Part shown: one piece after another, positions 22,741-34,730 of the stretch
How positions within the stretch are numbered: position 1 is the stretch's first letter
How the letters are laid out: each line of letters begins with the position of its first letter
Origin: Bettongia penicillata ogilbyi
Taxonomy: Eukaryota > Chordata > Mammalia > Diprotodontia > Potoroidae
Direction of reading: 5' to 3'
NCBI GenBank assembly: GCA_023548195.1
Contig: JAJHZJ010000311.1
Coordinates: 8,876,825 to 8,940,824 of the forward strand
Length of the DNA: 64,000 nt
Notes under the pieces: model-generated
Told to the model about the DNA's origin: nothing
Databases searched by the model: none
The model's input: only the letters and a program-made list of their open reading frames with translations
Made by a program: the position numbers and the translations under genes

Positions 22741-23559
22741 CAAGTCTAACAAGCTTTTAGATTTTTAAATCAATACTCCAGGAATTTGTTTTCAACAGCA
22801 AAACTGAGTATTATTATTTTTGAAATTTTTCTTCTCAACTTTTTTAGATATAACTTAAAAATAAATTGTTTGGGGCAAATTGCTATGATGTTATTACTCT
22901 TTTGAATTTAATGTTTTATGGATTATGGTTTATGTGGTTAAAGTAACAAATTTTCTTAGTTGAAATATATGTGTATATATATGTACATATACATGCTTAC
23001 ACATATACATATGTACATACATACACTGTGTATGTGTGTAGCCATATTTTATAGCTTCACCTGGTACGACTTCAGTAACAGGTACAATAAGAGAGGTGAT
23101 AAAGCCCCTTTTCCTATTCCCATATGGTTTTGGTTTGCAGTAAATTGTATTTATTTCTAAAATTTTAAAATTTAAAATTGCCCACCTAGTTCAGAGATTT
23201 AGTCTTTAGCATAGTAAAATGACACTTATTGAAAATGTTAAATTGCTAAGGATAAATATCATATCCAAGCAATTATGGGTAGTAGTTTGGTCTATGACAA
23301 AGATCTGATTCTAGTACAGTTTTTTAGTTGAGTTGTCAAGGATATTTTGAGATCTGTGTTTCTTGTATGGGGACTATTATTTGTCAGTCCATAAAAGATA
23401 GTGAAAATATGGCTATAATTTAACCACCATGTCATATTTTACTGACTTCTGGACTCCTCAGGATAACCTTCCTATAAGTTTTTGGTGGTGATTTGATGAT
23501 CCCAAAATGCCATCATAAAATCTCCTACTTCCATAAACATGTGCATGACTATCATCCAT
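22741..23559. other. Unassigned sequence with a TA/CA repeat
   Basis: A TATGTGTATATATATG-type repeat lies at 22966-23040. No gene was recognised. Confidence 0.5.
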
Positions 23560-25150
23560 TTTATTCTTTCTTTGTAGACATATTATTGACTGAGTTCGTG
23601 GATCTATCCTCCATTCAGAATATTTCAGTTTCACTCTAACCTATTCATAGACTCCATCTGGAGGTAAATAAATTTTAGTTAAATTTGATAAATCCCAAGG
23701 TGTGTACCTGTTATCAACCTTTATTATTCCTTGATGGCATAATTTGTGTTTGTTCAAAAATGTTTAAATAGGTTTAGATATGTTCATATTATGCTCTTAG
23801 AAGTTCTAACAATCCTTTTCTCCTTCAGTGAAAAAAATGTTCATCTTTATGTAGTTGCCTTAGGGGGATGATCCTTGTATTTGTAATAATAGCAGGTAGA
23901 TTTCTTTAGAAAACTTTATAAATTTGTCATGGGCTAGTTTACACCTCTGGAAGTGTTCTTGAACTTGTGTTGCATAGTTGTAAATTGTATTATAATTATC
24001 TTTTCCAACATGATTCTAGGATGCTAATAAGTGTCTTAACACAATCAGCCACAAGTTTCTCTTTAAGAGTATTGCAATCATATGACTTGCCTGGAAAGAA
24101 AAAACAAAATTTATGTTGGAATCATCTTTACCTACTAATTCAATTTGATATCTAGATCCAAGCTCAAAACTTTAGTTCCTCTTTCCTTGAAATATATTAA
24201 ATTTTTTTGCACTTCTTGAGTTTAATTGTTGTGATATTTTTGGAGAAAAATTCAAAAGGATGCTATTTAATTTGTGTGTGTGTGTGTTGTGTGTGTAGTC
24301 AAATACTTTAATATCATCCATGCACATCTTGTTATTATTGATGAGAATTTGGTTCAATTCTCTCTTTAATTTGGAAGCTATATTTATTTGTATTTAGAAG
24401 AGATGACAATGGAGGTAATGTTAACCTCAAAAGATTTCCATAGTTCCTAGGAAAAAATGGCTTGTTTTACAGCTATTGTCCTTGACATTATCATGTTAGT
24501 GGTATATTTTAAATAGAGCACAGTTCATCATGGACATACCAAAGACTCCAGGGTTCTCAATGTACTTAGTTCTATTTTTTATATTTGTAGCCAATGAAAT
24601 AAGTCATAAATACAGAACTGAGTCAAAGACATAGTAAAAATCAAACAATATAAATTGCTGATATTACACTATCATGTGTGATTTGTTTAATAGTTGCCAA
24701 ATCAATAAAGTATTTCTGTTTATATCCCTGGGACTTTTGATACAATTCTTTTTTATTCTTGGTAACAATATTTTATTTTCTTGTATGTATTATACCTTTC
24801 TGTGTGTGTGTGTGTGTGATATCAGTTATGATGATCTCCATAAAGTACATCAATATAATCTGTATTTAAAGTAATGATTACTGTTCAAATCTTTTTGTAT
24901 GATGCATTCTGTTAAGAAATATGGTAAGTTGGTAAAGTGCTTTATAAGTAATTCATGAGTCACTGTGAATCACATGAACCAATAATTATGGATTTCTTCC
25001 AATCTTTTTGGTTTTGCAAAGAAACCAGTGTTAGTTACCTTCTTTGTCATAAAAGTTTTGTCATTAATTTTAATGCTGTACAAAGTTTAAGTTTCTTGTT
25101 TGAACCAATGTGTGTTTTTATTGTACTGTATTTTTATTGATTTTAGAGAT
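23560..25150 (-). mobile_element. Ancient LINE with reverse-transcriptase box, possibly Dong/R4-like
   Basis: The minus strand reads MDDIKVF at 24321-24301. This is the catalytic YxDD-type box in the M-D-D form used by Dong/R4/Rex6 LINEs, preceded by PLSSLLN at 24413-24394, where such enzymes carry PLS.LLN before the box. KKFNIFQGK follows the box, as a basic stretch does in that family. Frame changes and stops occur throughout. Family assignment is from memory and tentative. Two short TG repeats (24275-24298, 24800-24820) lie inside. Confidence 0.45.
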
Positions 25151-25360
25151 CAGTGGTTCTTATCTTTTTTTGTGTCATGGACACATTTGGCAGTCTGGTG
25201 AAGGATAAAGATCCCTTTTCAGAATGTTTTAAAATGTTTGAAATAAAATACATAGGATTACAATGGAAAACAATTTTATTTTATATTTTTCACTCCCCAA
25301 GTTCAGAGATCTGGTGAAATCAGACCATGGGCTTTTATAAGCCCCAGCTTAACAACTTTT
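25151..25360 (+). mobile_element. hAT-like non-autonomous DNA element, copy 2
   Basis: It starts CAGTGGTTCTTATCTTTTTT and continues GTCATGGACACATTTGGCAG. It contains AAATACATAGGATTACAATG as in copy 1 (1830-2061) and ends near CAGCTTAACAACTTTTG. It appears inserted in the LINE on either side. Confidence 0.5.
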
Positions 25361-25810
25361 GATATGGGTAAAAATAAAATTTCCATGTCCTCATTCTTTG
25401 ACAGTGGTGCTATTAGCAGTTCTATATATAATCTATTTCTTTTCCAGTCTTCTTATAGCAATTACTGAACTGCTTAAATGATTCTTTGAACTACTTTGAC
25501 TCCTTATGTCACCTTTTGATTTTTAATTTTAATTATTTTAACCTCTAGTTTTCAGATTCCATTCAACAAATTTTTAGTTACCTTTACCTGTGTGAATAGT
25601 ATTTTAATGTTTTCACTGTTCATCCCAGCTATATCTTATAATATTCTTATAATGCTTTCCCTCAAATGGTCAGTAGCTCTTCCAAGTGACTTCTGCAATT
25701 ATAGTATTTGAAAGCTATACTTAGGAGCATTCCTTGATACATTCAGTTCTCCTATGGTTCTCACCATGGTAGTGGTCACAACATATATTGTGAACAAGGA
25801 CTGAAATACA
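25361..25810 (-). mobile_element. Same ancient LINE, N-terminal part
   Basis: The minus strand reads KIKNQKV at about 25530-25511 and IRRLEKK at about 25459-25438. Further upstream it reads SLGRATDHLRESIIRIL near 25690-25640. These resemble the basic region upstream of the reverse transcriptase in Dong/R4 elements. Coding order with the 24.3-kb box is correct for one minus-strand element. Confidence 0.4.
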
Positions 25811-26449
25811 TTTATACTTTCAGCTAAACATTGTAGAAGAATATATATAGTAGATGTCAGTTTTTTAAAACTCTTCTGTTGTGGATTTGCTAGTTAGATT
25901 AATGCTATTGAAGTAAACAAAAAAAAAGACTTTGCAAATTCTAAGAGGCCTATCCCCTTTTCAAAATCTTTTGAGATATCAAGATTATTTTTATAGTCTA
26001 CTTGATTTTAGGTAAAGTTTCTGGATTTGTTAAGATTTTGAATGACTTCCAAGTTTAAATTTTTGCTCTTTAGATTTTAGTTCACATACTATATTATTTA
26101 AGTTCAGTTTAGTTATTTCCTTCCATGGGACTGTACTGTTCAGCATCATGATCTGTGGTGATGAAATAGGAGTACCATTCAATAAGAAGCAAAAAGAAAT
26201 CCTTGCTTATAATTGGTAAAAATATTTTACCTCAATTTTGATATGACATAGTGTTTATTATAATAAAAATATTCATTGTCCTCAGTCTACATCAAACACA
26301 TTGACATTTTGTCTGCTTTAATGATCAGAACTATTTACACCAAAGTATTTCCAGCAGGTGTTGTTCTGGTATTTCTCTTTTGCTTCTGATGTAGTTGACC
26401 TTTTAGTACCAGAACATCAAGGAACATCCCTTGTTAAGCTCTTCTCTGT
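25811..26449. other. Unassigned sequence, may be more of the same LINE
   Basis: AT-rich, with no clear frame. Confidence 0.4.
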
Positions 26450-26722
26450 CGTTGTGTTTGTCAGGGAGATTATGACATGATTTGCAATTGACTTTGGTTT
26501 GAGTGAGGGAAGGCCGTGCAAGGTCACCAGCCTCACATTCTCCTCCTGAGCCATCTGGGTCCAGTGGCCAGATATTCAAGACAACTGGAGATGGCCCCAT
26601 GCAATGGGAGACCTTGGCCCTTTTAGGCAAAGGTCTTTTCAGTGAGTGAGATCACACTCATTCAGTGAATAGGCCTCTTGAAGTAGTTACTTAAGGGATG
26701 GCCCCTTCAATAATAAAAAAAA
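26450..26722 (+). mobile_element. Unnamed SINE-like family, copy 1
   Basis: It shares GAGCCATCTGGGTCCAGTGG, GACTTTGGTTTGAGTGAGGG and GATGGCCCCTTCAATAATAA with copies at 34440, 35600 (inverted) and 39645. It ends in an A-rich tail. I do not know a name for it. Confidence 0.7.
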
Positions 26723-26871
26723 AATCCAACTTCAAAGGGAAGATCTTCGAGGTTCCTGGTCAAAAGAAAAAGAGTTACTATTTAGTATGATATTATATTA
26801 TACCAGAATGCAATATTCCAGCACTTCAAGGGCCTCATCAGACATAGAGGACTTCCCATAACAATTTTAGG

Positions 26872-27110
26872 GATACAGCTAGTGGTTCAGTGAATTGAGT
26901 ATTGGATTTAGAATTTAGGAAGAGCTGACTTCAGATCCCATTTCATAGATTTATGAGATGCTCGTCCCTCTCTCTCAACCCCAATTTCCTGCCTGGCTCA
27001 TAATAGCATGTATTTCACAGAATTGTGAGGATAAAATGAAATAACAGAAGTGAAATGCCTGGCAAATCTTTAAGGGATATATGAATATTAGCTGTTAAAG
27101 TTGTTGTTAC
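26872..27110 (+). mobile_element. THER1/MIR-type SINE
   Basis: GCTAGTGGTTCAGTGAATTG, CCCCAATTTCCTGCCTGGCT and GAATTGTGAGGATAAAATG follow head, core and tail. Confidence 0.8.
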
Positions 27111-27394
27111 ATCAATCTGCTTGGCATTCCCTACTTTCTTGTTGCTACTGCCTCACCCCAAGCATGGACAAGGAGTTAGAACTTAGGTAAGTTATTATTA
27201 CTCATGTTGCAATTTGTGTTTTATTACTCAGATGAATCTAATGTTGACTCTTTAAAACAAATGTGAACTTCTATGGGTCTAAAGGAGTATGAAATTGATG
27301 ATTGGAATAAAAATCTCTTTTTGATATAATAATGGGAAAGAAGGGATGCCTTCTGAAGTGATGGAAAAATCTATAACATGTCATGCTAAGGCAC

Positions 27395-27540
27395 TCAATA
27401 TTTTTGATTGATTATTTGTGTTATCTTGGGTGAATTACTAAGTATCTTCAGGTCTCAATGTCCTCATCAATTAAATGAAGAAGTTTGGCTTAAATCATCT
27501 CCAATTTCTTAGATGTAAAAACTTGCAATTCTATGACTTG
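27395..27540 (+). mobile_element. MIR-type SINE fragment
   Basis: TATCTTGGGTGAATTACTAA, CAATGTCCTCATCAATTAA and ATCATCTCCAATTTCTTAGA are core phrases. Confidence 0.6.
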
Positions 27541-28261
27541 ATGATTGATTGAGTAGCGAAGTGAAGATAATTGAGTTTACCTTGATCTTTTCTACAGTTG
27601 CAATACTTTCATTTTTTCTCTCAGATCTATGTATTTTTTGTTTGTTTAGAAAGCTTTTTTTCTCCTTTGGAAAGGTGATTATAGTGATGGAAATCATTAA
27701 AACAACAATAACAATGTAAAAATGTCTAACCTATCGGCACTAGAGAATAAGAAACTCCACATAAGGAGAATTTAGAATATCAGCAACTTAGCCCTTTAAA
27801 TTCTAAATCTTAAATAATGTTAATTATATCTAAAGGGTATCATTTTCATATATATTATATGCCCCTCTCTTTGTTCTTAAAAAAGTGTGCACAGAGCATA
27901 ATTTAAATTTTCCTTTATGATTCATAGTCTTTTTGAAACCAATTATTGTACTTGGCTATCTCATGTTAATGCGTTTGGTAGTGCCCTATTAATAGTTTTT
28001 TATCTGTACAGAGAAGCAATCACAGAGAACAACTTCCTGTTTTCAAGTGTGTAGGTCATTTTCCTCCTTCCTTTTCAGGGAAGTGACTGCTTGCAGCTAC
28101 TTACAATTTTTCAATACTGTATTTACATTCTATGTATGGTAACAACAATGTATTTCTTTAAACCAATAGTAAGCTATCAATATACCAGTAGCTTGCTTAT
28201 ACTTTCTTTCTACTTCACTTTTCCTGAAATTTAAGCATGAGCATGGTGCTGATGTTTCAGG
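27541..28261. other. Unassigned sequence, no gene seen
   Basis: Nothing supported. Confidence 0.5.
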
Positions 28262-28435
28262 AACAAACCCAGCTATATTTATCAAATTCCTACTCTGTGC
28301 AAAGTACTATATTGAGAAAGGGGACACACAGACACACACACACACACACAAATAGGACATACACCTAATGATTTTACATTCTTTTGGAAGGGAATATAAC
28401 ATGTCTACATGTAAATATTTTCATTATTGTTAAGG
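28262..28435 (-). mobile_element. L2 3' end with internal (CA)n
   Basis: CAAATTCCTACTCTGTGC and AAAGTACTATATTGAG match inverted L2. A (CA)n lies at 28327-28350. Confidence 0.6.
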
Positions 28436-28469
28436 GAAGAGAGATTTAACAGTGAAAGCAGAACTTCTA

Positions 28470-29640
28470 TAATGAAATGCAAAATGGATCATTTTGATTA
28501 CATTAAATTAAAAAGGCTTTTACACAAGTAAAACCAATGCAACCCAGGTTAGAAGGAAAGCAGAAAGCTAAGAACACTTTTTATAGCCACTGTTTCTGAT
28601 AAAGGCCTTATTTATAAAATACACAGAGAATCGAATCAAATTTCTAAGAATACGAGTTTTTGCCAGTTGATAAATGGTCAAAGGATATGAACAGACTATT
28701 TTCAGATGAAGAAGTCAAAGCTATCTATCATTATATAAAAATGTTCTGAATTACTATTGATTAGAGAAATGCAAATTAAAATAACTCTGAGGATCCACCT
28801 CACACTTATCAAATTGACAAATATGACCAAAAAAAAAAGGAAAGTTATAGATGTTGGAGGGGATGTGGGAAAATGAGGACATTGATATTGTAGACTGGTG
28901 AACTGATGCAACTATTCTGGAAAGCAATTTGGAACTGTGTACAAATGGTTATAAAACTGTGCATACCCTTTCGTTTAGCAATACTACTACTAAGTCTATA
29001 TCCTAAAAATATTTTTAAAATAGGAAAAATGACCCATTTATACAAAAATACTTTTAGCAGCTCTTTTTTTGTGGTGGCTAAGAATTGGAAATTGAGAAAA
29101 TGCCAATAAATCGGGAAATGGTTAAACAAGCTGTGTTATATTATTGTGATGGAATATTACTGTGCAGGATGATTTCAGAAAAAAAAAAATCTTGGAAAGA
29201 TGCACATGACCTGATTCAAAGTGAAGTAAGCAGAACCAGGAGAGCATAGTAAAGTAAGAGCAATATTTTATGATGAATAACTCTGAATGATTTAGTTATT
29301 CTTAGCAATACAATGATCCAAGACAATCCAAAGGACTCATGATGAAGCATTCTACCAACCACCAGAAATAGAACTGACACTGTCTGAATGAAGACTGAAG
29401 GATGCTATTTTTTAACTTCCTTTTTCTTTTTAAATATGAATCTTCTTGTACAAAATGATTAATATAGAAATGTTTTACATAATTCTACATATGGAAACTA
29501 TATTGAATTGCTTAGAGTATAAAGGAAGGGAAGTAGAGGAGTGGATGGAGGGACAGAATCTGGAAATTTAAAAAATGTTTTTAAAAGTTTTAACCTGTAA
29601 TTGGAGGAAAATGAAATATTATAGGGAAAAAAAAAAACTT
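28470..29640 (+). mobile_element. L1 3' part with poly(A)
   Basis: It starts in sequence encoding the end of ORF2 (AAAATGGATCATTTTGATTA). It passes GAAATGCAAATTAAAATAAC, TGGTGGCTAAGAATTGGAAA and GATGATTTCAGAAA, and ends TAATTGGAGGAAAATGAAAT plus an A run at 29627-29639. It is a 5'-truncated insertion. Confidence 0.8.
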
Positions 29641-31125
29641 ATTCAGCCATACCCCAATTGATGAGCATACCCTGATTTTCCCATATTTTGTCACCATGAA
29701 AAAGGATGCTATAAATATTTTTGCATATGTAGATCTCTCCTTTTTTACAATCTCTTTGGAATACAGACTTAGTAGGGTATGCACAGTTCGATTGTACTTT
29801 GGGTATAGTTCCAACTTGCTCTCCAGAGTGATTATATCCATTCACAGCTCCACCTACAATGCTTGAGTGTCAAAATTTTCCCATATCCTCTCCAACATTT
29901 ATAATTTTCCATTTTTGTCATATTAAGCAATCTGATTGGTATGAGGTGGTATTTTTAATTTTTAATTTGCACTTAAGTAGTTGAAAGTGACTTAGAGCAC
30001 TTCTTCATATACCTATAGATTCTTTGACTTATTCATCTGAAAACTGCCTGTTCGTATCCTTTTGACTATCATTTGAGGAATGTCTTGATTCTCATAAATT
30101 TGACTCATTTCTCTATATATTTCTTTCCCCAATTTTTCTTTTATGTCTCTTATATGATTTTTAAGCTTTTTGAGCTCTTCCTTTAGATCTTTCTGGATCT
30201 GAAACCATTTTCCATTTTTCTTTGGGGTTCTGCCCATAGATGTTTTGATATCATTGCCCTCTTCTGAGTTTGTGTCTTGATCTTCCCTATCACCATAACT
30301 TTTTATGATCAAATTATTTTTTAATTGTTTTCTGCTCATTTCTCCCCACCCTCTTTTGAGGTTTTTTTTTGGATCTACTCCCAGGGTGGCAGGGATACTT
30401 TCTTCAGCTTCTTGTGCTAATGGCTGTAGGCTCAGGCTATTTACTTGATGTTGCACTGATGTTTCCTGAAGTTCACAGGGCACCCTCATGTCTAGTGCTG
30501 CCCTGAGGGGATAGGGTGGGGGGTGGCTGGTGCTGACACTGGTATTAAGTGGGGGTCCTAGTGGCTGTGTCTGGTGTGTGCTGAGGCATGGTTGGGTTTT
30601 TCTGTCTTTCCTCATACCTACAATGAAGCAGCAGTGGTTAGACCTTTGGAGAATGGCTATTTGCCCAAGGGTATGCTGAAGCATGAGTGGTTGCTGTCTG
30701 ACACCTGCTTGTTGCTTACCTGTAGGGTTAGCATCTACCTGTTTGCCTGGGGAGATCTCGCCTCAGGAGGATTCCTGTTTGTTAGTGCTACACTGAAGGA
30801 CATGCTAGTTTTCAGGCTATGTTAAAACACATGGTGGAGAAGAGTCCTGGTGTTGGAGTTCACCTGCTCTATCACACTAGTGCTCAGAATCTCCCTCTGG
30901 TTTGCTGAGGTGGGGCTTGCTGTTGGTTTCCTGGGATGCTTCCCATCCTGGGCTGTGTTCCCCTTTCACCAGATTAAGACAGACCTTTCTTGCTGATCCT
31001 TCAAGTTTCTTGGGTTAAAAGATTATTTTATCCCATCATTTTGCTGGTTCGGCTATTCTGGGATGTATTTGGGGCTCTATTTTATGGTTGTTTGGAGGTG
31101 AGTATGGGAGGATACTGCTCACTCA
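29641..31125 (-). mobile_element. L1/HAL1-like chimera lacking ORF2
   Basis: On the minus strand, a 5'UTR (5' end near 31120) leads into ORF1. Near 30121 the sequence jumps from the ORF1 coiled coil straight into the L1 3' region (inverse of CTCTATATATTTC and CCCCAATTGATGAGC). ORF2 and the ORF1 C-terminal half are missing. The 3' end stops without poly(A) against the tail of the neighbouring plus-strand L1. Confidence 0.65.
30013..30684 (-). pseudogene. Chimeric L1 ORF1 N-terminal frame fused to L1 3' sequence
   Basis: A 223-codon open frame is the longest unbroken one after the HAL1 ORF1 at 49 kb. Residues from about 125 read MSRKQLKNNLIIKSYGDRED and then a charged coiled coil (DLKEELKKLKNHIRDIKEKL). 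From about 190 it reads through into L1 3' sequence (MSQIYENQDIPQMIVKRIRT). The first 120 residues come from 5'UTR-like sequence and may not be coding. It is the ORF1 of a different L1 lineage from the MPRKGKKNK type. A function for the fusion is not supported. Confidence 0.55.
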
Positions 31126-31425
31126 TACATCTAGTTCTATGAAGTGCTTGACTCTTTCAATTTCTATTTTGCCTTCTGCTAGAATATTCAGGGCAGTTTT
31201 CCTTGATAAAACTTTGAAATATGTTGTTTAGGTTCCTTTTTTAAAAATTTTGATTTTAAGTAATGCATTAAGTAATTTTTAAATTATTTCTCTTGTATTT
31301 ATTTTCCAGGTCAGTTGTTTTTCTATTGAGATATTTTATAATTTCTTCTACTTTTTTCATTCATTTATCTTTATTTTGTTGTGTATCATGAAGTCATTAG
31401 TTTTCACTTGCCCAGTTTTCATTTT
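31126..31425 (-). mobile_element. HAL1/L1 ORF1 fragment
   Basis: TCCAGGTCAGTTGTTTTTCT, TATTCAGGGCAGTTTTCCTT and TTTTGCCTTCTGCTAGAAT match 49640-49860 (inverted ORF1, end of coiled coil to start of RRM). Confidence 0.7.
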
Positions 31426-31611
31426 TAAATAATATTTTATTTTTCTCCAATTATATGTTAAATTTTTAAAAATATTTTTGAAAGTTTAGAGTACAAAATT
31501 CTATAACTCCCTCCATTCCCTCCCCACTTCCTGAGAAAGTAAGAAATCTGATATAGACTTGCTGTTGACAGACAAATATACACATGCAATCATTTTGTAT
31601 AAGAAATTTAA

Positions 31612-31735
31612 ACAAAAAAAAAAGAATGAATGAAAGATGGAAGAAAGAAAAGAAAGAGAAAGAAAGGAAGGAAGAAGGAAAGAAAGAAAGAGAAAAAGGA
31701 AGAAAGAGAGAGGGGAAGGAAGAAGGAAGGAGAAA
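31612..31735 (+). repeat. GAAA/GGAA simple repeat
   Basis: Purine-only tract of AAAG, GAAG and GGAA units. Confidence 0.9.
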
Positions 31736-32849
31736 AAATAGCATACTTCGGTTTTTATTCAAGCAATATCAGTTTTTTCCTCTGGAGGCAGATAGAATTA
31801 TCATGAGTCCTTTGGGATTGTCTTGGATCACTGTTGCTGAAAACAGCTAAATCATTCACACTTGCTCAATGTACAATATTGCTGTTCCAGTGTACAATGT
31901 TCTTCTCACTTTACATTGTATTAGTTCATGTAAGACTGCATGGTTTTTGTTTTTGGTTTTTTTTGGAAGTCATCCTGCTTGTCATTTCCAAAGCATAATA
32001 ATAACATTCCATCACAATCATACATCACAACTCGTTCAGCTATTCCCCAATTCATGGGCATCCCCTCAATTTCCATTTCTTAACCACCACAAAAAGAGCT
32101 GCTATAAATATTTTTTTACAATAGGTAGGTCATTTCCTCTTTTTAAAAAATTGTCTTTGGGATATAGATCTAGCACCAGTACTGCTGTATCAAAGGGTGT
32201 GCACAGTTTTATATTCCTTTGGGCATAGTTCTAACATGTTCTCCAGAATGGATGGATCAGTTATCCACTCCACTGAAAGTGCATTAGGATTTTTCATATC
32301 CCCTCCAACATTTATCATTTTCCCTTTTTTGTCATGTTAGCCAATTTGATAATTGTGGGGTGGCCCCTCAGAGTTGTTTCAATTTGCATCTCTCTAATCA
32401 GTATTGATTCAGAGCACTTTTTCTTATGACTATAGATAGCTTTGGTTTCTTTGTCTGAAAACTGTTCATAACCTTTGATCATTTCTCAATTGAGGAATGA
32501 CTTGTAATCTTATAAATTTGATTCCATTCTCTATATATTTGAGAAATGAGACCTTTATCAGAGATAATTGTTGCAGATTTTTCCCCAGTTTTCTTCTTTC
32601 CTCTTAACTTGGTTGCATTGGTTTTGTTTCTGCAAAAACTTTTTAATTGTATATAATCAAAATTATCTATTTTATATTTTGTAATTCTCTTTATTTTCTT
32701 TCATTTTAAATTCTCCCCTTATTCATAAGTCTGGCAAATAAACTATTCCATCCTCTCCTATTTTGCTTATAGTATCATCTTTTATGTATAAATTAGTACC
32801 CTTTTGAGCTTATCTAGTTATATAGTATGAGATGCTGGTCTATACCTAG

Positions 32850-33663
32850 GTTTTGCCAGACTCTTTTCCCTTTCCCAGCAATTTATAGTATACCATAAGT
32901 TTTTGTTCCAAAATCTTGGACCTTTGAATTTATCATGTACAAGGTTACTATGTGTACATAATGTAATGTGTATCTAATCTATTTCATTGATCCACCATTC
33001 CATTTCTTAATCAGTACCAGATTGTTTTGATAATTACTGCTTTATTATACAGTTTGAGATCCTGTATGGCTAGACAACCTTCTTTTACATTTATTTTTAT
33101 TTGATTCTGTTGATATTCTTGACCTTTTAGTCTTCCAGATAAATTTTGTTATGATATTTTCTAGCTCTGTGTAATATTTTTTTGGCAGTTTGATTGGTAC
33201 AACACTGAATAAATAGAATAAATTAGATAGAATTATAATTTTATTATATTGGCATAGCCTACCCATGAGCAACTAATATTTTTACAGTTGCTTAGATATG
33301 ATTTTATTTGTGTGAAAAATATTTTGTAATTATGTTCATATAGTTCCTTGGTTTGTCTTGACAGCTAGACTTCCAAGTATTTTCTATTGTCTATAGTTAT
33401 TTTAAATGGAATTCCTCTTTCTATCTCTTCCTGCTGGACTTTGTGACAGAAAAGCTGATGTTTTACGTGGTTTTCTTTTTTATTCTTCAACTTTGCTAAA
33501 GTTTTTAATTACTTCAAGTCATTTTGTAGTTCATTTTCTGGGATTCTCAAAGTATACTATCATATCATCTGCAAAGAGTAATATTCTCTCATTGTTTATT
33601 CCAATTCCTTCAATTTATTTTTCTTCTCATTGCTATAACAAACATTTCTAGTGTAGCTGAACA
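32850..33663 (-). pseudogene. L1 ORF2 C-terminal fragment (after the reverse-transcriptase domain)
   Basis: ORF2p is the endonuclease/reverse transcriptase of L1. The readable part is LPKKYYTELENIITKFIWK and TKRSRIS (about 33180-33100), matching the conserved F-I-W-x-x-K-R-x-R-I segment downstream of the reverse transcriptase. Frames are broken before and after. Confidence 0.75.
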
Positions 33664-33780
33664 GGTTAGGCTTTATTATGAATACTATTATGTCATAAAA
33701 ATGACATGCAGGACAGTTTCAGAAAAACTTATAAGATTTGTATGAACTGATGCAAAGTGAAGCAGAAACATTACCTTGTA
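33664..33780 (+). mobile_element. Short L1 3'UTR fragment
   Basis: GGACAGTTTCAGAAAAACTT and TGAACTGATGCAAAGTGAAG match the L1 3'UTR. Orientation is opposite to the preceding L1. Confidence 0.7.
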
Positions 33781-34029
33781 ATTAGTTTCCAAAAAAAGTT
33801 AGAATAGTGAATAGAAATGATTTATTCCAGAACTCATTTCTTTAATTAATGAGTTCCCTTAACATAATAGTTTTCTTTTTTATTCCAATTGGAATTGAGT
33901 GTTTATTATAATTTAATAAATGTGACAATTCACCTTAAAAATAAATTAATATAAGTTCCAGATTCATCTCAGATCTATAAGTTACCATTGAACTAAATTT
34001 TTAGGCTAATGATACTTATAGATCACATA

Positions 34030-34215
34030 TGTAGACCTGTAAAGGATCACAGAGACCATCTCAGTCAACTACCTCAGTTTATATTGTGGAAACAGAGGTC
34101 CCCTACGGATGTTAAGGGATTCATCAAAAGTAATAGTAGTAATACAGGACAGAATTCAAACTCAGGTCATTTGACTTCATAGGAATTTCCATTTCCACTA
34201 TACCATACTGCTCCT
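34030..34215 (-). mobile_element. MIR-type SINE
   Basis: GAAACAGAGGTCCCCTACGG, AATTCAAACTCAGGTCATTT and CCACTATACCATACTGCTCC are inverted core and head. Confidence 0.7.
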
Positions 34216-34274
34216 AAGGTCATGACAATAGAAATGATCAATTCCTCATGATTTTCACTATTTGCCTATATATC

Positions 34275-34353
34275 AAAAGACTTCTTTCTTTCTTTCTTTC
34301 TTTTCAAAAGACTCTTTCTTTCTCTCTCTCTTCATATGTGTGTGGGTGTGTGT
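34275..34353 (+). repeat. (TTTC)n, (TC)n and (TG)n patches
   Basis: Read directly. Confidence 0.9.
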
Positions 34354-34439
34354 AGTTAATATGTTTTTAAAAGAATTTCTTTTAATCTTTTTCCTAAAAA
34401 ATAATGGTTATTTGCTGTATGTCCCTCATTCTTGCAGAG

Positions 34440-34730
34440 GGTCATGATATCAGGGAGGTAATGCCATGACAAACAAGTGAATTGTATTTAAGTGAAAGAG
34501 GGCTGTGCAAAGTCACCAGTTTTATTTTCTCTTCCAGAGCCATCTGGGTCCAGTGGCCAAATAGCGATCGGATGACTGGAGACTGCTCAGGATGCAGGGA
34601 GAGCTTAGCCTTTTCAAGGTAAGGTTTTTAGCAGCTCTTAGTTTGACTGAGGCAATGCCTGTTCAGTGAGTAAGGTTCAATAAGAAATGAGGGAAAGAAT
34701 GGCCTCTTTAAAAAATAATAATAAAAAATA
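34440..34730 (+). mobile_element. Unnamed SINE-like family, copy 2
   Basis: CATGATATCAGGGAGGTAAT, GAGGGCTGTGCAAAGTCACC and GAGCCATCTGGGTCCAGTGG match the other copies. It ends with an AATAATAATAAAAAATA tail. Confidence 0.7.

Larger units (their letters stand above)
31426..33663 (-). mobile_element. L1, 3' part including end of ORF2
   Basis: The minus-strand 3' end is at 31426-31440 (sense TAATTGGAGAAAAATAAAAT). The 3'UTR carries the inverse of CACCACAAAAAGAGCTGC and CCAATTCATGGGCATCCCC. ORF2 C-terminal sequence follows to about 33663, where the copy is 5'-truncated. A GAAA/GGAA simple repeat (31612-31735) lies inside. Confidence 0.8.

Noticed and set aside
31426..33780. Twin-priming inversion of the minus-strand L1 with the plus fragment at 33664
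   Set aside because: The inverted fragment comes from the L1 3'UTR, not from sequence upstream of the body, so it is a separate piece.
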